This document shows positions 1-11,400 of a DNA stretch of 64,000 nucleotides, in pieces; within the stretch, counting starts at the first letter, position 1; each line of letters begins with the position of its first letter. Source of the stretch: Linyphia triangularis. Lineage: Eukaryota > Arthropoda > Arachnida > Araneae > Linyphiidae. The notes below the pieces were generated by a model that saw only the letters and a program-made list of their open reading frames with translations, was not told the origin of the DNA and did not search any database. Made by a program: the position numbers and the translations under genes. Location of the stretch: contig OZ021722.1 of the NCBI GenBank assembly GCA_963978545.1, forward strand, positions 7,965,401-8,029,400. The letters run 5' to 3'.

Positions 1-405
1 AAATTCTCAATTTTCAAAATTGAACCTTAATTGGTTGCCTAGGATCATAAAAGTCATCACCAGATTTCATTCTAATCAAATAATTTGCTTATGAAATGGT
101 ACTTTAGCACACAAAATCGAAGTAATGCAAAGTAAAAATACGGCTTCAAAACAGTTCCTGAGCGCTTTTGTTTCAAAATTTCAACTTCTCATATACCTTA
201 TCAAAAATGATTTGTTTGCTAAATTTTGAACTTAGTTTGATTTATAAAGTGTTTTTGATTAAGAAAATGCAATTTGAAACAATTTGTTAAAAATGAAATT
301 TTCCATTCAATACCCTCGAAAGTGAAAAATTTCACGATTTTTAAAAAATGGAATTTTTGATTTTTAAAATACTGCTTTTTTATTTCAAATTTGGTACAAG
401 AATGC
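1..405. repeat. Partial satellite unit at left window edge
   Basis: This is the right-hand part of a unit that begins before the window. It starts in the word aaattctcaattttc and runs through the ctaggatc, tgagcgctttt and A-tract segments to the first anchor at 406. It matches positions 1783-2187 closely. The differences I saw include c to t in atacggcttc (1925) and g to t in tcaaaaatgattt. Confidence 0.95.
7..23. repeat. Short palindrome with single central base, example
   Basis: TCAATTTT (7-14) and AAAATTGA (16-23) are perfect reverse complements around one central c. The word recurs in units whose preceding sequence reads cctaagac. In the cctaaggc type it reads caatattcaaaattg and loses one pair. 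A similar 7-bp-arm palindrome, aaattttcaaaattt, lies about 190 bp upstream in every unit. Confidence 0.7.
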
Positions 406-474
406 CTATAAAAATATATCCAACTTAAAATCACGTTTTGAAAGCATTTGAGCCATTTTCTCGAAAATACAATT

Positions 475-493
475 CCCATTTAAAACACATGGG
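475..493. repeat. GC-rich inverted repeat, form 1 (CCCAT/ATGGG), example
   Basis: CCCAT at 475-479 can pair with ATGGG at 489-493 across a 9-base loop, in otherwise AT-rich DNA. The same form occurs in the a, b, c, e, f, g and h units. It is a candidate cruciform or RNA hairpin. Whether it folds is not known. Confidence 0.6.
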
Positions 494-700
494 GGACTTT
501 TCAATGAATTATTGTTCAAATAGTAAAATTTTCTAAATTTTTTCAAAGTTAAGACATTAAAGCTAATATTAATGAGAATCTCCAATTCCAATTTTGTAAC
601 ACTCACTAAATAACAAGTGGGTCTAAAGTTGGTCCAAAAATGGGCACTTTCAAAAAATTTCATTTTTGCTTTCCCCCATGTTAATCGTATGAAAAGTTTC

Positions 701-830
701 ACATTTCTAAATTTTCAAAATTTTACAATCTTTTTGCAACTAGGGTAACCAAAATCATCACCCGAATCGATTTGCACGTTTAAATCGTCATTAAAGTGAA
801 ATTTTACTACTCAAAACTAAGTTCATGCAC
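701..830. repeat. Internal paralogous segment A within the monomer
   Basis: This segment lines up without gaps, at an offset of 190 bp, with the segment starting at 891: attttcaaaa (711) with atattcaaaa (901), ctaggg (740) with ctagga (930), and aaaatcatca (751) with aaagtcatca (941). Later matches need a shift of one or two bases (catgcac near 824 with aatgcaaag near 1016). It suggests the monomer contains an old internal duplication. Confidence 0.65.
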
Positions 831-890
831 AAAAAAAGTCGTTAAATCCCTTTGAAAATACATTAGCCTTGTCAATCCTAAGGCAAATTT

Positions 891-1022
891 CATATTCTCA
901 ATATTCAAAATTGAACCTTAATTGGTTGCCTAGGATCATAAAAGTCATCACCAGATTTCCATTCTAATCAAATAATTTGCTTATGAAAGGGTACTTTAGC
1001 ACACAAAATCGAAGTAATGCAA
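891..1022. repeat. Internal paralogous segment B within the monomer
   Basis: This is the partner of segment A, 190 bp downstream. The order of matching words is the same in both: ttcaaaatt, ctagg, tcatcacc, a T/A-rich stretch, actttag/ttttact, cacaaaa/tcaaaac, then aatgca. The two have diverged far more than any two whole units in the array, so the duplication predates the current array. Confidence 0.65.
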
Positions 1023-1216
1023 AGTAAAAATACGGCTTCAAAACAGTTCCTGAGCGCTTTTGTTTCAAAATTTCAACTTCTCATATACCTTATCAAAAAT
1101 GATTTGTTTGCTAAATTTTGAACTTAGTTTGATTTATAAAGTGTTTTTGATTAAGAAAATGCAATTTGAAACAATTTGTTAAAAATGAAATTTTCCATTC
1201 AATACCCTCGAAAGTG

Positions 1217-1275
1217 AAAAATTTCACGATTTTTAAAAAATGGAATTTTTGATTTTTAGAATACTGTTTTTTTAT
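1217..1275. other. Spaced A/T tracts, candidate intrinsically curved DNA
   Basis: Runs of 5-7 A or T follow each other at roughly helical spacing: gaaaaattt, atttttaaaaaa, ggaattttt, gattttt, then a run of seven T near 1267. The pattern recurs in every unit with small changes in run length. Phased A-tracts are known to bend DNA and are common in heterochromatic satellites. The bending here is an inference. Confidence 0.45.
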
Positions 1276-3969
1276 TTAAAATTTGGTACAAGAATGCCTA
1301 TAAAAATATATCCAACTTAAAATCACGTTTTGAAAGCATTTGAGCCATTTTCTCGAAAATACAATTCCCATTTAAAACACATGGGGGACTTTTCAATGAA
1401 TTATTGTTCAGAAAGTAAAATTTTCTAAATTTTTTCAAAGTTGAGAAATTAAAGCTAATATAAATGAGAATCTCCAATTCCAATTTTATAACACTCACTA
1501 AATAACAAGTGGGTCTAAAGTTGGTCCAAAAAAGGGCACTTTCAAAAAATTTCATTTTTGCTTTCCCACATGTTAATCGTATGGAAAGTTTCACATTTCT
1601 AAATTTTCAAAATTTTACAATCTTTTTGCAACTAGGGTAACCAAAATCATCACCCGAATCGATTTGCACGTTCAAATCGTCATTAAAGTGAAATTTTACT
1701 ACTCAAAACTAAGTTACTGCACAAAAAAGTCGTTAAATTCCTTTGAAAATACATTAGCCTTGTCAATCCTAAGACAAATTTCAAATTCTCAATTTTCAAA
1801 ATTGAACCTTAATTGGTTGCCTAGGATCATAAAAGTCATCACCAGATTTCATTCTAATCAAATAATTTGCTTATGAAATGGTACTTTAGCACACAAAATC
1901 GAAGTAATGCAAAGTAAAAATACGGTTTCAAAACAGTTCCTGAGCGCTTTTGTTTCAAAATTTCAACTTCTCATATACCTTATCAAAAATTATTTGTTTG
2001 CTAAATTTTGAACTTAGTTTGATTTATAAAGTGTTTTTGATTAAGAAAATGCAATTTGAAACAATTTGTTAAAAATGAAATTTTCCATTCAATACCCTCG
2101 AAAGTGAAAAATTTCACGATTTTTAAAAAATGGAATTTTTGATTTTTAAAATACTGCTTTTTTATTTCAAATTTGGTACAAGAATGCCTATAAAAATATA
2201 TCCAACTTAAAATCACGTTTTGAAAGCATTTGAGCCATTTTCTCGAAAATACAATTCCCATTTAAAACACATGGGGGACTTTTCAATGAATTATTGTTCA
2301 AATAGTAAAATTTTCTAAATTTTTTCAAAGTTAAGACATTAAAGCTAATATTAATGAGAATCTCCAATTCCAATTTTGTAACACTCACTAAATAACAAGT
2401 GGGTCTAAAGTTGGTCCAAAAATGGGCACTTTCAAAAAATTTCATTTTTGCTTTCCCCCATGTTAATCGTATGAAAAGTTTCACATTTCTAAATTTTCAA
2501 AATTTTACAATCTTTTTGCAACTAGGGTAACCAAAATCATCACCCGAATCGATTTGCACGTTTAAATCGTCATTAAAGTGAAATTTTACTACTCAAAACT
2601 AAGTTAATGCACAAAAAAAGTCGTTAAATCCCTTTGAAAATACATTAGCCTTGTCAATCCTAAGGCAAATTTCATATTCTCAATATTCAAAATTGAACCT
2701 TAATTGGTTGCCTAGGATCATAAAAGTCATCACCAGATTTCCATTCTAATCAAATAATTTGCTTATGAAAGGGTACTTTAGCACACAAAATCGAAGTAAT
2801 GCAAAGTAAAAATACGGCTTCAAAACAGTTCCTGAGCGCTTTTGTTTCAAAATTTCAACTTCTCATATACCTTATCAAAAATGATTTGTTTGCTAAATTT
2901 TGAACTTAGTTTGATTTATAAAGTGTTTTTGATTAAGAAAATGCAATTTGAAACAATTTGTTAAAAATGAAATTTTCCATTCAATACCCTCGAAAGTGAA
3001 AAATTTCACGATTTTTAAAAAATGGAATTTTTGATTTTTAGAATACTGTTTTTTTATTTAAAATTTGGTACAAGAATGCCTATAAAAATATATCCAACTT
3101 AAAATCACGTTTTGAAAGCATTTGAGCCATTTTCTCGAAAATACAATTCCCATTTAAAACACATGGGGGACTTTTCAATGAATTATTGTTCAGAAAGTAA
3201 AATTTTCTAAATTTTTTCAAAGTTGAGAAATTAAAGCTAATATAAATGAGAATCTCCAATTCCAATTTTATAACACTCACTAAATAACAAGTGGGTCTAA
3301 AGTTGGTCCAAAAAAGGGCACTTTCAAAAAATTTCATTTTTGCTTTCCCACATGTTAATCGTATGGAAAGTTTCACATTTCTAAATTTTCAAAATTTTAC
3401 AATCTTTTTGCAACTAGGGTAACCAAAATCATCACCCGAATCGATTTGCACGTTCAAATCGTCATTAAAGTGAAATTTTACTACTCAAAACTAAGTTACT
3501 GCACAAAAAAGTCGTTAAATTCCTTTGAAAATACATTAGCCTTGTCAATCCTAAGACAAATTTCAAATTCTCAATTTTCAAAATTGAACCTTAATTGGTT
3601 GCCTAGGATCATAAAAGTCATCACCAGATTTCATTCTAATCAAATAATTTGCTTATGAAATGGTACTTTAGCACACAAAATCGAAGTAATGCAAAGTAAA
3701 AATACGGTTTCAAAACAGTTCCTGAGCGCTTTTGTTTCAAAATTTCAACTTCTCATATACCTTATCAAAAATTATTTGTTTGCTAAATTTTGAACTTAGT
3801 TTGATTTATAAAGTGTTTTTGATTAAGAAAATGCAATTTGAAACAATTTGTTAAAAATGAAATTTTCCATTCAATACCCTCGAAAGTGAAAAATTTCACG
3901 ATTTTTAAAAAATGGAATTTTTGATTTTTAGAATACTGTTTTTTTATTTAAAATTTGGTACAAGAATGC

Positions 3970-6900
3970 CTATAAAAATATATCCAACTTAAAATCACGT
4001 TTTGAAAGCATTTGAGCCATTTTCTCGAAAATACAATTCCCATTTAAAACACATGGGGGACTTTTCAATGAATTATTGTTCAGAAAGTAAAATTTTCTAA
4101 ATTTTTTCAAAGTTGAGAAATTAAAGCTAATATAAATGAGAATCTCCAATTCCAATTTTATAACACTCACTAAATAACAAGTGGGTCTAAAGTTGGTCCA
4201 AAAAAGGGCACTTTCAAAAAATTTCATTTTTGCTTTCCCACATGTTAATCGTATGGAAAGTTTCACATTTCTAAATTTTCAAAATTTTACAATCTTTTTG
4301 CAACTAGGGTAACCAAAATCATCACCCGAATCGATTTGCACGTTCAAATCGTCATTAAAGTGAAATTTTACTACTCAAAACTAAGTTACTGCACAAAAAA
4401 AGTCGTTAAATTCCTTTGAAAATACATTAGCCTTGTCAATCCTAAGACAAATTTCAAATTCTCAATTTTCAAAATTGAACCTTAATTGGTTGCCTAGGAT
4501 CATAAAAGTCATCACCAGATTTCATTCTAATCAAATAATTTGCTTATGAAATGGTACTTTAGCACACAAAATCGAAGTAATGCAAAGTAAAAATACGGCT
4601 TCAAAACAGTTCCTGAGCGCTTTTGTTTCAAAATTTCAACTTCTCATATACCTTATCAAAAATGATTTGTTTGCTAAATTTTGAACTTAGTTTGATTTAT
4701 AAAGTGTTTTTGATTAAGAAAATGCAATTTGAAACAATTTGTTAAAAATGAAATTTTCAATTCAATACCCTCGAAAGTGAAAAATTTCACGATTTTTAAA
4801 AAATGGAATTTTTTTATTTTTAGAATACTGTTTTTTTATTTCAAATTTGGTACAAGAATGCCTATAAAAATATATCCAACTTAAAATCACGTTTTGAAAG
4901 CATTTGAGCCATTTTCTCGAAAATACAATTCCCATTTAAAACACATGGGGGACTTTTCAATGAATTATTGTTCAAAAAGTAAAATTTTCTAAATTTTTTC
5001 AAAGTTGAGAAATTAAAGCTAATATAAATGAGAATCTCCAATTCCAATTTTATAACACTCACTAAATAACAAGTTGGTCTAAAGTTGGTCCAAAAATGGG
5101 CACTTTCAAAAAATTTCATTTTTGCTTTCCCCCATGTTAATCGTATGGAAAGTTTCACATTTCTAAATTTTCAAAATTTTACAATCTTTTTGCAACTAGG
5201 GTAACCAAAATCATCACCCGAATCGATTTGCACGTTTAAATCGTCATTAAAGTGAAATTTTACTACTCAAAACTAAGTTAATGCACAAAAAAAGTCGTTA
5301 AATCCCTTTGAAAATACATTAACCTTGTCAATCCTAAGACAAATTTCAAATTCTCAATTTTCAAAATTGAACCTTAATTGGTTGCCTAGGATCATAAAAG
5401 TCATCACCCGATTTCATTCTGATCAAATAATTTGCTTATAAAATGGTACTTTAGCACACAAAATCGAAGTAATGCAAAGTAAAAATACGGCTTCAAAACA
5501 GTTCCTGAGCGCTTTCGTTTCAAAATTTCAACTTTTCACATACCTTATCAAAAAAATTTGTTTATGAAATTTTGAACTTAGTTTGATTTATAAAGTTTTT
5601 TTGATAAAAAAAATGCAATTTGAAACAATTTGTTAAAAATGAAATTTTCCATTCAATTCCATCGAAAGTGAAAAATTTCACGATTTTTAAAAAATGGAAT
5701 TTTTGATTTTTAGATTACTGCTTTTTTATTTCAAATTTGGTACAAGAATGCCTATAAAAATATATCCAACTTAAAATCACGTTTTGAAAGCATTTGAGCC
5801 ATTTTCTCGAAAATACAATTCCCCTTTAAAACACAAGGGGGACTTTTCAATGAATTATTGTCCAAAAAGTAAAATTTTCTAAATTTTTTCCCATTTGAGA
5901 AATTGAAGCTAATATGTAGGAGAATCTCCAATTCCAATTTTATAACACTAACTAAATAACAAATGGGTCTAAAGTTGGTCCAAAAAAGGGTACTTCAAAA
6001 AAATTTCATTTTTGCTTTCCCCCATGTTAATCGTATGGAAAGTTTCACATTTCTAAATTTTCAAAATTTTACAATATTTATGTAACTAGGGTAACCGAAA
6101 TCATTACCCGAATCGATTTCCACTTTCAAATCGTCATTAAAGTGAAATTTTACTACTCAAAACCCAGTTACTGCAGAAAAAAAGTCGTTAAATCCCTTTG
6201 AAAATACATTAGCCTTGTCAATCCTAAGGCAAATTTCATATTCTCAATATTCAAAATTGAACCTTAATTGGTTGCCTAGGATCATAAAAGTCATCACCAG
6301 ATTTAAATTCTAATCAAATAATTTGCTTATGAAAGGGTACTTTAGCACACAAAATCGAAGTAATGCAAAGTAAAAATACGGCTTCAAAACAGTTCCTGAG
6401 CGCTTTTGTTTCAAAATTTCAACTTCTCATATACCTTATCAAAAATTATTTGTTTGCTAAATTTTGAACTTAGTTTGATTTATAAAGTGTTTTTGATTAA
6501 GAAAATGCAATTTGAAACAATTTGTTAAAAATGAAATTTTCCATTCAATACCCTCGAAAGTGAAAAATTTCACGATTTTTAAAAAATGGAATTTTTGATT
6601 TTTAGAATACTGTTTTTTTATTTAAAATTTGGTACAAGAATGCCTATAAAAATATATCCAACTTAAAATCACGTTTTGAAAGCATTTGAGCCATTTTCTC
6701 GAAAATACAATTCCCATTTAAAACACATGGGGGACTTTTCAATGAATTATTGTTCAGAAAGTAAAATTTTCTAAATTTTTTCAAAGTTGAGAAATTAAAG
6801 CTAATATAAATGAGAATCTCCAATTCCAATTTTATAACACTCACTAAATAACAAGTGGGTCTAAAGTTGGTCCAAAAAAGGGTACTTTAAAAAAAATTCA

Positions 6901-8424
6901 TTTTTGCTTTCCCCCATGTTAATCGTATGGAAAGTTTCACATTTCTAAATTTTCAAAATTTTACAATCTTTTTGCAACTAGGGTAACCAAAATCATCACC
7001 CGAATCGATTTGCACGTTTAAATCGTCATTAAAGTGAAATTTTACTACTCAAAACTAAGTTACTGCACAAAAAAAGTCGTTAAATCCCTTTGAAAATACA
7101 TTAGCCTTGTCAATCCTAAGACAAATTTCAAATTCTCAATTTTCAAAATTGAACCTTAATTGGTTGCCTAGGATCATAAAAGTCATCACCAGATTTCATT
7201 CTAATCAAATAATTTGCTTATGAAATGGTACTTTAGCACACAAAATCGAAGTAATGCAAAGTAAAAATACGGCTTCAAAACAGTTCCTGAGCGCTTTTGT
7301 TTCAAAATTTCAACTTCTCATATACCTTATCAAAAATTATTTGTTTGCTAAATTTTGAACTTAGTTTGATTTATAAAGTGTTTTTGATTAAGAAAATGCA
7401 ATTTGAAACAATTTGTTAAAAATGAAATTTTCCATTCAATACCCTCGAAAGTGAAAAATTTCACGATTTTTAAAAAATGGAATTTTTGATTTTTAGAATA
7501 CTGTTTTTTTATTTAAAATTTGGTACAAGAATGCCTATAAAAATATATCCAACTTAAAATCACGTTTTGAAAGCATTTGAGCCATTTTCTCGAAAATACA
7601 ATTCCCATTTAAAACACATGGGGGACTTTTCAATGAATTATTGTTCAAAAAGTAAAATTTTCTAAATTTTTTCAAAGTTGAGAAATTAAAGCTAATATAA
7701 ATGAGAATCTCCAATTCCAATTTTATAACACTCACTAAATAACAAGTGGGTCTAAAGTTGGTCCAAAAATGGGCACTTTCAAAAAATTTCATTTTTGCTT
7801 TCCCCCATGTTAATCGTATGGAAAGTTTCACATTTCTAAATTTTCAAAATTTTACAATCTTTTTGCAACTAGGGTAACCAAAATCATCACCCGAATCGAT
7901 TTGCACGTTTAAATCGTCATTAAAGTGAAATTTTACTACTCAAAACTAAGTTAATGCACAAAAAAAGTCGTTAAATCCCTTTGAAAATACATTAGCCTTG
8001 TCAATCCTAAGACAAATTTCAAATTCTCAATTTTCAAAATTGAACCTTAATTGGTTGCCTAGGATCATAAAAGTCATCACCCGATTTCATTCTGATCAAA
8101 TAATTTGCTTATAAAATGGTACTTTAGCACACAAAATCGAAGTAATGCAAAGTAAAAATACGGCTTCAAAACAGTTCCTGAGCGCTTTCGTTTCAAAATT
8201 TCAACTTCTCACATACGTTATCAAAAAAATTTGTTTATGAAATTTTGAACTTAGTTTGATTTATAAAGTGTTTTTGATAAAAAAAATGCAATTTGAAACA
8301 ATTTGTTAAAAATGAAATTTTCCATTCAATTCCATCGAAAGTGAAAAATTTCACGATTTTTAAAAAATGGAATTTTTGATTTTTAGAATACTGCTTTTGT
8401 ATTTCAAATTTGGTACAAGAATGC
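3970..8424. repeat. Mixed satellite units 5-9 (b-c-D-g'-c)
   Basis: Anchors are 3970, 4862, 5752, 6644 and 7535. Unit 7 is the first clear class D unit, with ttgtccaaaaag, ttttttcccatttgag and atgtaggag, and a cccctt/aagggg inverted repeat. Unit 8 is a mosaic: it starts b-like (ttgttcagaaag) and ends D-like (gggtactttaaaaaaaattc). Unit 5 ends with a long T run (ggaattttttta) that recurs near 38.65, 51.13 and 60.05 kb. No simple higher-order period is visible here. Confidence 0.8.
5821..5840. repeat. GC-rich inverted repeat, form 2 (CCCCTT/AAGGGG), example
   Basis: In D units the same place reads CCCCTT (5821-5826) and AAGGGG (5835-5840) across an 8-base loop. Relative to form 1, one base changed in each arm and the pairing shifted by one register, giving a 6-bp stem in place of 5 bp. 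Unit 21 is the only unit where I saw one arm of each form. Confidence 0.6.
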
Positions 8425-11400
8425 CTATAAAAATATATCCAACTTAAAATCACACTTTGAAAGCATTTGAGCCATTTTTTCGAAAATACAATTCCCCTTT
8501 AAAACACAAGGGGGACTTTTCAATGAATTATTGTCCAAAAAGTAAAATTTTCTAAATTTTTTCCCATTTGAGAAATTGAAGCTAATATGTAGGAGAATCT
8601 CCAATTCCAATTTTATAACACTAACTAAATAACAAGTGGGTCTAAAGTTGGTCCAAAAAAGGGTACTTTAAAAAAAATTCATTTTTGCTTTCCCCCATGT
8701 TAATCGTATGGAAAGTTTCACATTTCTAAATTTTCAAAATTTTACAATCTTTTTGCAACTAGGGTAACCAAAATCATCACCCGAATCGATTTGCACGTTT
8801 AAATCGTCATTAAAGTGAAATTTTACTACTCAAAACTAAGTTACTGCACAAAAAAAGTCGTTAAATCCCTTTGAAAATACATTAGCCTTGTCAATCCTAA
8901 GACAAATTTCAAATTCTCAATTTTCAAAATTGAACCTTAATTGGTTGCCTAGGATCATAAAAGTCATCACCAGATTTCATTCTAATCAAATAATTTGCTT
9001 ATGAAATGGTACTTTAGCACACAAAATCGAAGTAATGCAAAGTAAAAATACGGCTTCAAAACAGTTCCTGAGCGCTTTTGTTTCAAAATTTCAACTTCTC
9101 ATATACCTTATCAAAAATTATTTGTTTGCTAAATTTTGAACTTAGTTTGATTTATAAAGTGTTTTTGATTAAGAAAATGCAATTTGAAACAATTTGTGAA
9201 GAATGAAATTTTCCATTCAATACCCTCGAAAGTGAAAAATTTCACGATTTTTAAAAAATGGAATTTTTGATTTTTAGAATACTGTTTTTTTATTTAAAAT
9301 TTGGTACAAGAATGCCTATAAAAAATATATCCAACTTAAAATCACGTTTTGAAAGCATTTGAGCCATTTTCTCGAAAATACAATTCCCATTTAAAACACA
9401 TGGGGGACTTTTCAATGAATTATTGTTCAAATAGTAAAATTTTCTAAATTTTTTCAAAGTTAAGACATTAAAGCTAATATTAATGAGAATCTCCAATTCC
9501 AATTTTGTAACACTCACTAAATAACAAGTGGGTCTAAAGTTGGTCCAAAAATGGGCACTTTCAAAAAATTTCATTTTTGCTTTCCCCCATGTTAATCGTA
9601 TGGAAAGTTTCACATTTCTAAATTTTCAAAATTTTACAATCTTTTTGCAACTAGGGTAACCAAAATCATCACCCGAATCGATTTGCACGTTTAAATCGTC
9701 ATTAAAGTGAAATTTTACTACTCAAAACTAAGTTAATGCACAAAAAAAGTCGTTAAATCCCTTTGAAAATACATTAGCCTTGTCAATCCTAAGACAAATT
9801 TCAAATTCTCAATTTTCAAAATTGAACCTTAATTGGTTGCCTAGGATCATAAAAGTCATCACCAGATTTCCATTCTAATCAAATAATTTGCTTATGAAAG
9901 GGTACTTTAGCACACAAAATCGAAGTAATGCAAAGTAAAAATACGGCTTCAAAACAGTTCCTGAGCGCTTTTGTTTCAAAATTTCAACTTCTCATATACC
10001 TTATCAAAAATGATTTGTTTGCTAAATTTTGAACTTAGTTTGATTTATAAAGTGTTTTTGATAAAAAAAATGCAATTTGAAACAATTTGTTAAAAATGAA
10101 ATTTTCCATTCAATTCCATCGAAAGTGAAAAATTTCACGATTTTTAAAAAATGGAATTTTTGATTTTTAGAATACTGCTTTTGTATTTCAAATTTGGTAC
10201 AAGAATGCCTATAAAAATATATCCAACTTAAAATCACACTTTGAAAGCATTTGAGCCATTTTTTCGAAAATACAATTCCCCTTTAAAACACAAGGGGGAC
10301 TTTTCAATGAATTATTGTCCAAAAAGTAAAATTTTCTAAATTTTTTCCCATTTGAGAAATTGAAGCTAATATGTAGGAGAATCTCCAATTCCAATTTTAT
10401 AACACTAACTAAATAACAAGTGGGTCTAAAGTTGGTCCAAAAAAGGGTACTTTAAAAAAAATTCATTTTTGCTTTCCCCCATGTTAATCGTATGGAAAGT
10501 TTCACATTTCTAAATTTTCAAAATTTTACAATCTTTTTGCAACTAGGGTAACCAAAATCATCACCCGAATCGATTTGCACGTTTAAATCGTCATTAAAGT
10601 GAAATTTTACTACTCAAAACTAAGTTACTGCACAAAAAAAGTCGTTAAATCCCTTTGAAAATACATTAGCCTTGTCAATCCTAAGACAAATTTCAAATTC
10701 TCAATTTTCAAAATTGAACCTTAATTGGTTGCCTAGGATCATAAAAGTCATCACCCGATTTCATTCTGATCAAATAATTTGCTTATAAAATGGTACTTTA
10801 GCACACAAAATCGAAGTAATGCAAAGTAAAAATACGGCTTCAAAACAGTTCCTGAGCGCTTTCGTTTCAAAATTTCAACTTCTCACATACGTTATCAAAA
10901 AAATTTGTTTATGAAATTTTGAACTTAGTTTGATTTATAAAGTGTTTTTGATAAAAAAAATGCAATTTGAAACAATTTGTTAAAAATGAAATTTTCCATT
11001 CAATTCCATCGAAAGTGAAAAATTTCACGATTTTTAAAAAATGGAATTTTTGATTTTTAGAATACTGCTTTTGTATTTCAAATTTGGTACAAGAATGCCT
11101 ATAAAAATATATCCAACTTAAAATCACACTTTGAAAGCATTTGAGCCATTTTTTCGAAAATACAATTCCCCTTTAAAACACAAGGGGGACTTTTCAATGA
11201 ATTATTGTCCAAAAAGTAAAATTTTCTAAATTTTTTCCCATTTGAGAAATTGAAGCTAATATGTAGGAGAATCTCCAATTCCAATTTTATAACACTAACT
11301 AAATAACAAGTGGGTCTAAAGTTGGTCCAAAAAAGGGTACTTTAAAAAAAATTCATTTTTGCTTTCCCCCATGTTAATCGTATGGAAAGTTTCACATTTC

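Larger units (their letters stand above)
406..1297. repeat. Reference satellite monomer (unit 1, class a)
   Basis: Landmarks, left to right: the anchor at 406; a GC-rich inverted repeat at 475-493; a T/A-rich stretch with taaaattttctaaa at about 523-545; ggtctaaagttggtcc at about 619-635; the cccccatgttaatcg segment near 673; the first ctaggg module near 740; the related ctagga module near 930; tgagcgctttt at 1051; the segment that is inverted in units 25 and 30 (around 1111-1139); and a run of spaced A/T tracts at 1217-1275. CCTAGG, ATCGAT and AGCGCT sites recur once per unit, so AvrII, ClaI and AfeI should give a ladder near 891 bp. AfeI is lost at 23326. No reading frame here looks coding. 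Confidence 0.93.
406..3969. repeat. Dimeric higher-order repeat, a-b x2 (period 1782 bp)
   Basis: Units 1-4 alternate between class a (ttgttcaaatag, gttaagacatt, gtatgaaaag) and class b (ttgttcagaaag, tttcccacatg). Anchors at 406 and 2188, and at 1298 and 3080, are 1782 bp apart. The matching units are nearly identical, while neighbouring units differ at many sites. A following b unit at 3970 breaks the alternation. This is the signature of dimer-sized unequal crossing-over or local amplification. Confidence 0.85.

Noticed and set aside
219..702. Overlapping minus-strand open frames of 86 and 98 codons, repeated in other units
   Set aside because: They are short, overlap in different frames, are rich in K, F, N and I as expected from AT-rich DNA, and are broken or extended by one-base changes in many units. 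They contain no recognisable domain and vary in length between copies.
740..752. ctagggtaacc as a telomere-like or Reb1-like motif; attacccg in diverged units as a Reb1-type site
   Set aside because: These are single short matches in a repeated unit, with no tandem telomere repeats and no evidence of a yeast host.
740..790. Possible CENP-B-box-like motif in cccgaatcgattt (reverse strand attcggg)
   Set aside because: The A-NN-CGGG half is present, but the TTCG at the required spacing is absent, so the canonical box is not met.
1664..1876. Plus-strand 70-codon frame (also at 3446, and shorter at 26633)
   Set aside because: Present in only three units and dependent on single-base differences such as a shorter A run (gcacaaaaaagtcg). 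It is an accidental frame in the repeat.
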